From the NCBI GenBank assembly GCA_003049485.1, contig PYST01000231.1:1-61974 (forward strand): a DNA stretch of 61,974 nt. The letters are read 5' to 3'. Position 1 is the first letter of the stretch. Each line of letters starts with the position of its first letter. The notes beneath the pieces are model-generated. The model saw only the letters and a list, made by a program, of their open reading frames with translations. It was not told the DNA's origin and searched no databases. Shown here piece by piece: positions 44,727-55,200 of this stretch. This DNA comes from Ophioceras dolichostomum. Its lineage: Eukaryota; Ascomycota; Sordariomycetes; Magnaporthales; Ophioceraceae. The position numbers and the translations under genes were made by a program.

Positions 44727-47700
44727 CCCACATCCACATCAGTTGGTGTGCGTGCGGTTCTGCAGCGTGGTACAGTGTGCGGGTGGTTCTGGTGTGGTTC
44801 GACTTTGGCGGGTTGCTGCACTGATCTGCCTTGTTGCAGGTTCTAGCACTCATTTACCCCAATAGATTGGTGCCGTCCCCGCCGCCGGACCGGCAGTCCA
44901 CTGCAATCTGCAAGCTGCACTGCAGTAATCTGCAGCCGTGCTCCGTATTCTGCAGCCTGGTCGTTCCTCTTTTCTTTTGTCGTCACTGGCTGGCTGGTGG
45001 TCGTTGGCGTGCTGTGCTGTAGCATCAACAACGGTGATGCCTGTTTGGTCCTGGTGTCTCGTCCAAGCGGCCTTTGCCCTTTGGTGCTTCGGTGCCGCTG
45101 TCGCTGGGGTCTGCTATCATCAATGGCACACCAACCAGGTCAGGCCAGACGGTGAAGATCTGAGAAGACCTTTAGCGTGCTCGTTGATTGGGGGTGAAGC
45201 TCCACTCCCTCGCAGGTCGCAAACAGGGCAGACAGGGCCACCTCCAATTGAAAAGCTCTGAAGTGATCAACTGGGGTTGATCATTGTTGGATGGGAGCAA
45301 ACCTAGCGCAAAAAGGGCGCTACCAGGGCCCCGGTAAGGCGAGCAGGCAAGCTGCAGGGCCTGGATGGCACAGGTGACAGGCAGGCTCTGCTTTGATACG
45401 GGATCCGATTCGAGGTTCGAATTGGCCCGCCCGTTCTCTGGCCCTCAAATAAGAATCGGAGGTTCGCAAATTCGGTCGATTTGTCGGGCAGGGAAGAGGT
45501 TCAGAGAAAGCAGAGGTGTTGTTTGTTCTAGAAGAAAAAGGAGAAGGAAGTAGGAAACGGGGAAAAAAAAAAAAGCGGACAGGTTCTAAAGGAGTGACTT
45601 GAATAAGCTTTGATGCACGCCCGCTCTTCACAGTGTACTGCCACCCGACATCAATTACCGAACAAACCAAAGGTTGTGTTGGTGATCATCTTGGTCGGGT
45701 CGTCTTTTCAGGTCTGGGTCGAGGTCAAGTTTCGAGGAGGGCCTGGAGGGTCTGGAGGCATACGATTAAAAGCCGTCCGTCCACCGCCTCGAGTCTCAGA
45801 GTCTCAGAGTCGCAGAGTCTCAAAGTCTCGGTCGAGCCCCCGAATCACAGCAGTTCGTCGCCGGTCAGATCTCAGGCGAGATGTTCCGTAATGAGTTCTC
45901 CTATTCGCAGGCGCACAATCTACGGCGTACGACAAGCCTTAAGTGAGACTTGTGCTCATCAAGATCTCGTCCTCATCGTAGGTGACAAAACGACAAAATG
46001 GGGAGCGGGCGACGAGGGTCGGCGAGTGAGAGAGTGAGGGCACAAGCCGGCGAGCATCTCTCTCTTCTGTTCAATGTCCTCTTGCTGGGGAAGTGTCTAG
46101 GTTAAAAGTGAGAGGAGCTCGAGGCCGACGACGGAAGGGTCTGGATAGGATGGGAATCATGGGATGGATGAGCCAGGGCCCTTCATCTCGATTTGGCATT
46201 CGGTTGAAATGAGAGCCATTGTCTTTGAACACGCGATGAAACGCAAGGCAACCTCCCTTTGTGCACTCTTCTCCAAATGGAGAGCCCAATACGTTTGTCT
46301 GCTACATAGCAGAGCCCAATCACACTCACCATTGCAACTGTGACGGACAAACCAGCCCGCATCCCGCAGCTTGTCGAACCTGTCAAAGACGCGTCTGGGG
46401 AAGCTGATCAGCGAGCGAGACTCCGACTTTTAGCTGTTAGCACCTCTTATACAGCAGCATACGGAATAGTGCACGTATGATTGCTACGACCATGGGGCAG
46501 GCCGCCCACAGCGGGAGGCTCGGTTCCAGCAGATTGGGGCACTGGTGGGCACTACACTGGCGGGGAGGCATTACAACAATAATATTATTATTACCCAGTG
46601 CGGCTGGTAGTTGCCGGGGGCCCAGGGCATCTTTCTCTGTCTTCATTATTATCGACGAGTTTTGGTAAACTATCCGAGGCCACAAGTGCGTCCATACGAT
46701 GAATTATGAAGAGTTTGTGCGTGCATATTGCCTTCCCTAGCTCTACACACGGATACCTTCGGCTGCACCTATATTTGAGATGCTCTATTCCGTGGTAATG
46801 GCACAAGCCTTCACGCGGACAAAGTGTCCACTGTCCAACCAATGCATAATCCGGCTGAAGTCCACCTCTCACACATCTTGCCCTCCGAGCGTCAGTTAAC
46901 ATGTCTCATCCTGCCCGTCTCCCGTCGTCGAAACCCTCCCGGCTCCTTCCGAATATATAGTACCTGCACACCTAGGTACAGTAGTACGAGTAATCTTTTC
47001 ATGGACTCGGTACATGGACTTTGTGCTTTCTGTGATGGACTTTCGAGACGTCGCTCTCGCGCTGACCATCCGAGGTCTTCACAGTACTTTTTCACTTTGT
47101 CCAGACTCCAGAGTCTGGACCTAATAATGCTATATAATAATGAGTGGGTGGCAAGGCCGGAAAGTCAAGCGGGAGGTGCGGAGACATCAAATGTTAGCAC
47201 TTAGCAGGAAGGACGGATGGGCCAGAGACAGGGACAGGGTCAGAATCGATTCAGGCCATCCAACCTGAGCGATGGTCATGTCTGTGAGCATTGGTTTGCC
47301 TCAGGTACGTAGGTAGAATAAAGCACATGCAGCATTCCTTCCGTGGAACCGGAGGACGTGCAGAGGGTAATCTCCTTATGTTAGCGGGTAGGTTGTGAGT
47401 TGTGACGAGCTTGAAAAGAGCAGCTGTGGAAACATTTGTAGATTCGGGCAGGTCGTGGTGGAACCTAGTACCTAAGATAATGTTATGAAGAGGTACAAAA
47501 CCCCTGAATAAGTCGTCATAACGGAACGGAAATACCTTCTTCTCTTTGCGAATCCGCGAAGCCTCCACATTCCAGCAACAGTTTGTTTTGCTTCAAGGCG
47601 TCTGTCTCTCTCCTACGGAATACGTAGATACCTAGTAGCTTCACCTTCCCGACATTTCCTTCCTGAGAACAGAACCACAACCGAATCGTGCCGGGCCAGA

Positions 47701-48352
47701 ATTGCTGTGCATTGCCATGCCGGCATACCAGTCAGTCGTTGGTCAGAGAAGATACATCATATTGTTTCACGCACATGACGCACTCCCTGAAGATGAGCTT
47801 CGCTGCTTTCCAAGACCCCACCAGGCAGGACGACGCGATTTAATATCTTATTAGTACCCCGTTGCGGAGAATCCTCCTCCACTCCCCTCCAACCACTCAA
47901 GTGCTTCTTGTGTGTCTCATGTCTGGCGAGGCAACCGAAAACCAAGCAGCACGGCAAAACAATGGATTTGTTTTGATTTTCTGTGTTCCTTCTTTTTTCA
48001 CGACATCTTACATCACATAATAAACGCGAGTTCTCTCTATCTCCATTATCATCTGCTGTTGAGATATCCTTTTTTTTTTTGCTCTACTCACAGGTGGTGA
48101 CTTTCTCCACATGGAAGCTGCAGCGCGGCCATAATTTCGGAACCTCCTTTCACCGTGTCATAGGCTTGCCCCACCTTCTGGTTGGTTGCTCTGGTTCCTC
48201 GGCCCCTGAACAGCTGCATCAGCCAGCGTACGGCATACACAGAGCTTCGCGGACATAGTGCAGTCGTGAAACCTTCCACCACAACCGCCGCTCACAACGC
48301 CACTCACAATTTATTCAACACGAGTCCCGAGGTACAAACAGGATTCAAAAAG
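44727..48352. other. 3.6-kb divergent intergenic region
   Basis: Contains leaders and promoters of the Kar9 gene and of the 703-residue protein. Features seen are a degenerate GTCTCAGA repeat at about 45795-45830, an A run at about 45566-45576, and ACCTAGGTA-type words near 46970, 47305 and 47628. Short frames here have no recognisable content. Confidence 0.5.
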
Positions 48353-50464
48353 ATGGCAACCTCACAGGACGAGCCGCCGACCCTCCGCCGTGACTCGCCG
48401 TCTCCCGAGCTCTTGCCTAAACCGGCCCTTGGACCAGAAGCAGCTCGGACAGCTCGAGCTGAGCTCTCACGGAGCGCCTCGACGGCGTCTTCAGCTTCGC
48501 ATGGCTCGGCCACGACGAACGCGTCCCGCCCACGGGAATCCCTCGGCAGCTTCGTCAGCGCGAGCGATGCCTCCTCGTTTTCGCGCCACTCCTCGGCCAG
48601 CTTCCAGTCGTCGTCCCGCCGCTCGGACGTCAGCTTCCTGAGCACCAGCACCAGCAGCAACAACAGCCGCCACTCCACCATGAGCCTCGATCGCCACTCC
48701 TCGTCTGCGACGGCGGCCTCTGCGTCGAAACGGAGGGGTTACATGCGGCCGACCGGCACCGACTTCGCCGCCAGCGCGCGCCAGAGGGAGAGCGTGCTCA
48801 GCCTGGGGAGCATCACGCACCTGCAGTACTACTTCGCCCGCACGGGCATGCTGGACGGCAAGGGGGGCCAGCTCGCTAGGAAGCGCAACGGCAAGGCCCA
48901 GACGCTGGACTTTTCCCAGCTGGATCCTTCCTCGTTCCTCCTGGCGGCTCCCAACGGAAAACCCGGCAGTGGAAATACGGGCGGGAGCGGGACCTCGGAT
49001 GTTGACTCGTCGTACGCCTCGATGGGCAGCAGCCCGGACCTCGGGGCACATGGCAATTTCTTGGTGGATTCGCCCATCCAGGACGATGAAGAGGACTATT
49101 ACCTAGACGAGTACGATGAACCGGATCCAAGCATGCTCCCGCCCACGACTAGCACATATAAATACCGCGAGAAGCCGATCGTAAAACCGCCGTCGACAAA
49201 AGAGCTTCGCGCCGAACTAGACAGCGCCTTAGACGCCGCCTCGAAGACCATAGCTGAGGCGAAAACTAGTAGTGATTCCAGCATGCAGAGTAAAGCCGAG
49301 GAGGACAAGAAGAAGGATGAGGGGAAGGCTCAAAACACGCTTAGTCCACAGGATACCGAGGCAAAGGAGGAGGAGGACGGCGCATCGTCTCCCGCCCCAG
49401 CCCGAAGCCCCGCCAGGGGCTGGCACGAGGTGCAGGGCGTGCACATCCTCGACGTCATGACCCTCGCCATCCGGGCCGCCAAGGTCTACTACACCGGCCA
49501 CGACCACCCAGACCGGCTCGACTCGATCAAGGCGGAGAAGGCGGTGCGCGCGGAGCTGCTCGGCGTCATGGACGTGCTGAAGCGCATGGCGACGCGCAAC
49601 TTCGCGGGCGGCATGCGCGACGACGAAGGCCAGACCATGGAGGCGTGGGTGGCCTCTCTGCGCGACATGCTGCGCAGGGAGGACGCCATCGTCGCGGGCG
49701 AGCGCCGGGAGCGCGCCGCCTGGACGTGGCTGCGCGACGCGGACTGGACGGACCCGGACCCGAAGAGGGCCTTCGAGCGCGAGTTCGCCTTCATCCAGTC
49801 GATGATGGCCGGGTCTGCCGCGACGGCGCCGCCGCCATCGACAAAGGAGGGGGCACCACCACCGGCACTAATGCGACCAACGACGCCAACCTCGGCACAG
49901 CCTTCGTCGTCGCTGTTGTCGACATCAGGTCCCCTCGCCGACAAGAAGCCGCCGTCCGCAAGCACCACCCCGACAGCCAGCACCTTCGCCGCCGCCGCCG
50001 CAGCAGCCGCCGTCACCAAGCCGATCCAGCCAGCCGACGAACAGCCAGCCCAGTACCCTCCCCTACCGCCCTGGACCCCCATCGACCGCGCCTCTCCAGA
50101 ATCCCAGACACTGCCCACCCCGTTCCTGAAAGCGATGCAGAACGGCCTCGCGCTGGTGCGGCTGCACAACGCGGCGGTGCGTAAGTCGCAGCGCCGCTTC
50201 GGCGCCATCGCCAGCTACCACGTCGACACGGCGAAGCCGTACCGCGGCGCCGACAACATCCGCTACTGGCTCAAGGCCGCCGAGCTGAGGTGGGAGTTGC
50301 ACATCCAGGGCGTGGACGCCCTCGCCGTCGTGTACGACAACGGCGGGGCTAAGACGTGGATCGCGTTCGAGGACGCCATACTGACGTGGTGCCACAAAGT
50401 CAGGGAGGAGATCGCGTCGGAGCTGGTCGCGGCTGGGATGGTTGACGCCTCCCCGTCCTCCTGA
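48353..50464 (+). CDS. Conserved-looking fungal protein of unknown function, 703 residues
   Basis: Single exon from the ATG at 48353 (AAGATGGCA). Not assigned to a family. The N-terminal 130 residues are very Ser-rich with basic patches, as in regulatory disordered regions. A middle part (RRGYMRPTGTDFAASARQRE, then HLQYYFARTGMLDGKGGQL) looks folded. After an acidic low-complexity linker, residues about 415-550 form a well-ordered helical block (WHEVQGVHILDVMTLAIRAAKVYYTGHDHPDRLDSIKAEKAVRAELLGVMDVLKRMATRNFAGGMRDDEGQTMEAWVASLRDML...). An Ala/Thr/Pro linker leads to a C-terminal block (LKAMQNGLALVRLHNAAVRKSQRRFG) with several tryptophans. No catalytic motif, membrane segment or signal peptide is visible. 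The ordered blocks suggest a scaffold, but function is unknown. Confidence 0.85.
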   Translation: MATSQDEPPTLRRDSPSPELLPKPALGPEAARTARAELSRSASTASSASHGSATTNASRPRESLGSFVSASDASSFSRHSSASFQSSSRRSDVSFLSTSTSSNNSRHSTMSLDRHSSSATAASASKRRGYMRPTGTDFAASARQRESVLSLGSITHLQYYFARTGMLDGKGGQLARKRNGKAQTLDFSQLDPSSFLLAAPNGKPGSGNTGGSGTSDVDSSYASMGSSPDLGAHGNFLVDSPIQDDEEDYYLDEYDEPDPSMLPPTTSTYKYREKPIVKPPSTKELRAELDSALDAASKTIAEAKTSSDSSMQSKAEEDKKKDEGKAQNTLSPQDTEAKEEEDGASSPAPARSPARGWHEVQGVHILDVMTLAIRAAKVYYTGHDHPDRLDSIKAEKAVRAELLGVMDVLKRMATRNFAGGMRDDEGQTMEAWVASLRDMLRREDAIVAGERRERAAWTWLRDADWTDPDPKRAFEREFAFIQSMMAGSAATAPPPSTKEGAPPPALMRPTTPTSAQPSSSLLSTSGPLADKKPPSASTTPTASTFAAAAAAAAVTKPIQPADEQPAQYPPLPPWTPIDRASPESQTLPTPFLKAMQNGLALVRLHNAAVRKSQRRFGAIASYHVDTAKPYRGADNIRYWLKAAELRWELHIQGVDALAVVYDNGGAKTWIAFEDAILTWCHKVREEIASELVAAGMVDASPSS

Positions 50465-52200
50465 GTTTTAGGGTAATAAACCCCCTATCACCCTCTTGCC
50501 TACATGCTTTGACGGCGTCTGGGCAATTTGTCTTCGGCTCTTTTTTGAATATGTTTTTGCTGCTCTCCTGCATTCTTCTTCTTTTTTTCTGCGTCCCCAG
50601 TCCACGTTTCCTCCCAGGAAGATGGAGCTCAGACAGCTTCTAGATGACAGATTCGCTGCCAACCTCTGCTACGATGGAATTGGCAAAGGGGCAAAAGGCC
50701 TTCTCTTTTGTTGCCCAGCCAACTCATTTTCTTTAACACCCTCCCCCTCCGCTCTTTCTCGAATCCCTTTCTTCTTTCCGGCTATATCACCGTCCCCGCT
50801 CCTTTCCTTTCAATCTTTTTTTTCTTCCTTCGCTTCTAGTTGTTTTAGTTTACTTCCCACCCCCTTCATCCTCTACTATGGGATGGGATCAAAGGGTGTA
50901 AAGCCGCTGCCTCCTCACCCCCCACCCAACCCCTGACGAAAAAAGAAAAGGGGGAAACATATTCGATGGCAAGCCGGTGGCAGACCAGCCCAACAGAGGG
51001 GCTCCTCACGACGCGATCTTCAGATTCACATATACCCCCCCGCATATTTGTAATGGAGTTTTGCTCTTTTTTCCCCCTTCCTTATGCACCCTCGCTAGTT
51101 TTGCTTGTCACAGAGTCTCCTTATTCAACTCACTTCGATTCTCCCTCCTCAGGAGGCCTCCCCCCTTTTGTCTTCCAACATGAAAGCTACTAAGCTGCTC
51201 CAGTACATAGCATTTTCAGTATTTTCATTCTCTTTGTTTCCTCTTTACTCTACTAAGTATCCATCCTGGTCTTGGTTTTGCTCGCTCTCTGGATTCTTCT
51301 TGCATCAACCGCCACTGGCCCTAGCGCCTTTCTTTTTCTCTTCATAGACACAACAGACAGACAGACACCCCCACCTCAAATGATATACATGAGAGTTTTG
51401 GCCCTTTTCTCTATCTGCCTGTATCTGCTTCTGTTCCAGGTGAGAGCTACCTCCCTACCTAGGTAGAGGTACCTGTGTAGCCATCAGACATCGTAGGCGC
51501 AAATTTCAAGCAGGGCATGCAGTTTGATGGCACGTGTCGACCTGTCTGGATGGCCGCCAGGGAGCACGAATTAGTACGGACCATTTATACCTGTGCGTCT
51601 GCAGATCCCCTTGCGAACACGTCGATATATTGTGGGTTATGATAGAACGAGTGGTTTCTCGTCTCCTCTACTCATCGGCCACTCAGCACGGGCGAAGGCC
51701 ACTCGAGTTCCTAACAATAAATTCATCTCCATCCCAGATCTCTTTCGTGTCTACGGTCAACCCAAGCCCATCCGGGAGAACACCTGCGTTACCACCTACT
51801 TTAACCCATCATCTCTCGGGGCGGACCTGAACGATAAGCTTCTCAAGCTAGGCTTCTCAAGCATCCCCTTTGCCCATCTACCAAGCGGAACTGGCAGCTC
51901 TTCAAAGTCGGAGCTGGTCGACTTGGGTATGTGCTTGCTGTATCGAGACGGGCTAAGAGCTAAGAGTCTTGAAAAATTGCACCGACTTGTATTTGACATA
52001 CTATTGCATTTAGCTACCAACCTGCACTGCCGCACCGTACATAGGTAGTCTGTGCTGTTCCAGATGGAGGCAGACAGTAGAATAAGGCAGTCTGAAGTAC
52101 AATGCGACAAAAGAACATTGCAAGCCAAGGTACTCTGTTGTGCCACAAGATCCATTCTGAGAGCCAACTGAGCCAAATCACTCATCACTCCTCCTTCTCC
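50465..52200. other. Convergent intergenic region
   Basis: T-rich sequence after 50464, then a weakly open stretch at 51593-52048 without recognisable motifs. An ATG at 51180 starts a short hydrophobic, signal-peptide-like frame (MKATKLLQYIAFSVFSFSLF), but the rest does not look like a mature protein. A CTACCTAGGTAGAGGTACCT cluster lies near 51455-51475. Confidence 0.45.
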
Positions 52201-55200
52201 TCACTCATCCTTCCACTCCTCCTGCTCCTCCTCCAAAGCCTTCCAAGCCTTCCAAGCAGTGTTGGCCGCAAACGCAATCTTCTGCGACACGAAGTCCTCC
52301 TGGTCGTCGTCCTTGCCGCCCCGGTTGTTGTAGTACCGCTCGTACCTGTTGTAGCGGTCGCCGCTGTCCTCGTTCTCCGGCGCCGCCTCGTCGTCCCCGC
52401 GCGGCTTGTCGCCCGTGTAGTACCGCTGGCCCTGGTAGCTCTCGCCGAGGCGCTTCGCGACGTCGTTGGCCTCGTGCAGGCTGACCAGGCGGCGCTTGCC
52501 TCCTCCGCTCGTAGCTCCGGTTCCGGTTCCGGTCTCGCTGCTTGCTGCTGGTACTGCTGCCGCCGCGGCCAGGTACTCGAGGCACAGGTCTCGCAGCTCC
52601 GCCTGGCGGCGCGTCTTGCCCGCGGCGACGCTCGTCTCCAGCCGCGTCGTGTACAGCGGCCGGCCCGAGGCGGTGCCGTCGTCGGGGCGGGCCTTGAGCT
52701 CCCACTCCTCGGGCGGGAGGAACGCCTTGGTGTCCGCGTTGACGAGGACGTAGATGCCGTTGCCCGTGACCGGGTAGTGCGTGTCCGGGCGGCGGATGCG
52801 CGACGAGATGAACATGTCGTGGGCGACCTCGGCCGGCGTGCGGCCAACGGCATTCTCGCGCATGACCAGCCTCGCGTCAAAGTCGAGCAGCACGCGGGCG
52901 ACGGCCGGAGGGGACTGGCGCGCGATCAGGGTGTGCAGCGGCGTGTCGCCGGGCCCGTCGAGCATGGCCAGCTCGTAGCCGCCCGAGTACTCGATCAGGA
53001 CCTTGAGGACGTCGATCACCTCGCTCTCTGTGGAGTACGCGAGGCCGCTGCCCGGGTTGGCGGCGCGGTGCAGCCAGTCGTGGAGCGGCGTGCGTCCCTC
53101 GCTGGAGGTCAGGCTGTCGCGCTCCTTGAAGAGCTGCGTCCTCAGACCCGGGTCGAAGAGGTCCAGCATGGCCCGCAGCTGGGCCGCCTTGGGGTTGCCG
53201 GCCAGCGTCGCATGCAGGATGGACTTCCAGCTGGAGTCCCTGGTGGTCTGGTCGCTGTGGGGTATGAGCAGCTTGACCAAGTCGACGCGGCCCAGACGAC
53301 AGGCCAAGAGCAGGGGGGTATAGCCGTCCCTCGACTTGGTGATCACGGATGCCGGGTACGCCTTGAGCAGGTACTCGACCAGACGTCGGCTGGTTGCGAG
53401 CTTCTCCTTGTCCGCTGGGGCCGAGAGGATAGCGGCGTGGGTGACCAGGTCGTTGGAGTTGCCAAGCCATCGAGTAATGGCCCTCTCCAAGCCGCCGACG
53501 GTCGTGCCAGCCAGGTGCTTAAGCCGTGTGTCCTCGCGGGCAGCCCTGGTCTGCGAGAACTCGAGGTAGTGCCGCAGCGGCGCATCTGACAGGAACCACT
53601 CCACCGCCTCAATGTTCGCCCCGGAGGCGGCCCGGAGAAGCGGCGCTGTGCTGGCCGTGTTCGTCGACCGCCTCACAACCTGACGGCCGGCCGCGGCCCA
53701 GTCCTTGCGCTTCTTGCCGTACACGGTCAGGCCCTGGTAGAACTTGGGCTTCTCCTTGAGCTCGACCCCGGTGTGCTTGACGAGCTGCTCAAGCGGCAGG
53801 GCCGCTCCAGTGCGCTTGATGACCTCGGCCAATATCTCGGTGCGGCCGAGATTCACGGCCGTGTTGAACTCATTGTCCGGGAACGTGAAGAACCGGGTGG
53901 GCTCGTCCTCAGGGTCCAGCTTCTGTGCCACGTAGTGAGTCGCGACGTCGAGGAGGAAGCGTAGCCCCTGCATATCGTTCTGGCGGATCGCATACGAGAG
54001 AGGCGTGAGGTAGGCCGGCTTGGCTGACGAAACGAACGGCTTCATTTCGCCGCCGCTCTCACTGTCGAATGCGCCCACGCAGTCGAGAACCAGCTCCATT
54101 GGCTTCTTGCGGCTCTTGACTTGCATCGAGATCTCACCGATGTTATCGATGGTGAACTTGCCGCCCACAATGTGCTCGTACACCCGCAGCATGTCGTCGT
54201 CGTCGTCGTCTGCCTCGTAGCTGCCCTCAGACGCATCCTCGTCGCTGTCGTAGTCTTCAGAGTCTCCGTCTCTGCCTCGGGACATGGTGAATCGGGAGGT
54301 GGTATCCTTCTCCACCGGTGCGTACTGCGCATGAGCAATTTCGAGGATGCCCCTGGCGGTCTCGTGGTGCCCACGTAGGAAGGCGTAGCCGAAAGGGTTG
54401 CTGCGGGAACCGTCATTGACCGCGATCATCAGCGGCGGCTCCTTCTGCTCCTCGTCCCAAGGAGCCAGCGTCAGGGACTTGATCTTCTCTAGATCGCCAG
54501 CCCAGGCTGCCTCGAAGAGCTGGATGTACGCCGCTTCACGGGCTGGCGTGATGTCCTTGGGCCCAGTGAACTGATACTTGAACTCGTACTGCTTGCCCTT
54601 GTCCTTCTCATCGTCCGTTGAGTTGGTGTTGGCGTCGTTCGTAGTCTTCTTGTGATCCGGGTGCAGCTCGTCGAAAGGCTTGCCGCCTTGCTCCATAATG
54701 GTGGCCTCCAGCTCCTCGAAGATCTTGATCATCCGGTCAATCTCGGCCTGCTTCTCCTGGACTGCTCCGAGAGCTGCGATGCGAGTCTTCTCCTTCTCGT
54801 AGCCAGCGCACTGGTCTTTATATGTAGCCCGCTTTTCAGAGATGTCCCTCGACATGATCCAGTGAGCCCAGGTGCCAGGCGTGACGTCCTCCAGGGCCTT
54901 GTCCATGCCGGGAGCCAGGTAGGGCTTGACGTGGTTGGCCTTCTCGCCCTTGTAGCCGCGGAGCATCTTCAGCTGCTCGCGGACGACATCAAGCGCGGTC
55001 TGGCCCGTGTAATACCTCCACCAGGTGCCTTCGAGCGCGTTCCACGAGGTCATAGTCAGCGTGTTGACGTTCGCGCCGCGCTTGAGGAGCTCATGCGCCA
55101 GGGATGGAACAGAAGAGCGCAGTGCCATAGTCAGGGGCTGCTCGACCGAGTTATGGAAGAACTTGGTGTTGGCCTCGAGGGTACTCAGTCTGTTCTCAGC

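Noticed and set aside
51593..52048. 151-codon plus-strand frame
   Set aside because: No motif and no good start; the region lies between convergent genes and is probably untranslated.
52102..53589. 495-codon plus-strand frame
   Set aside because: Antisense to the last exon of the NTase/ankyrin gene.
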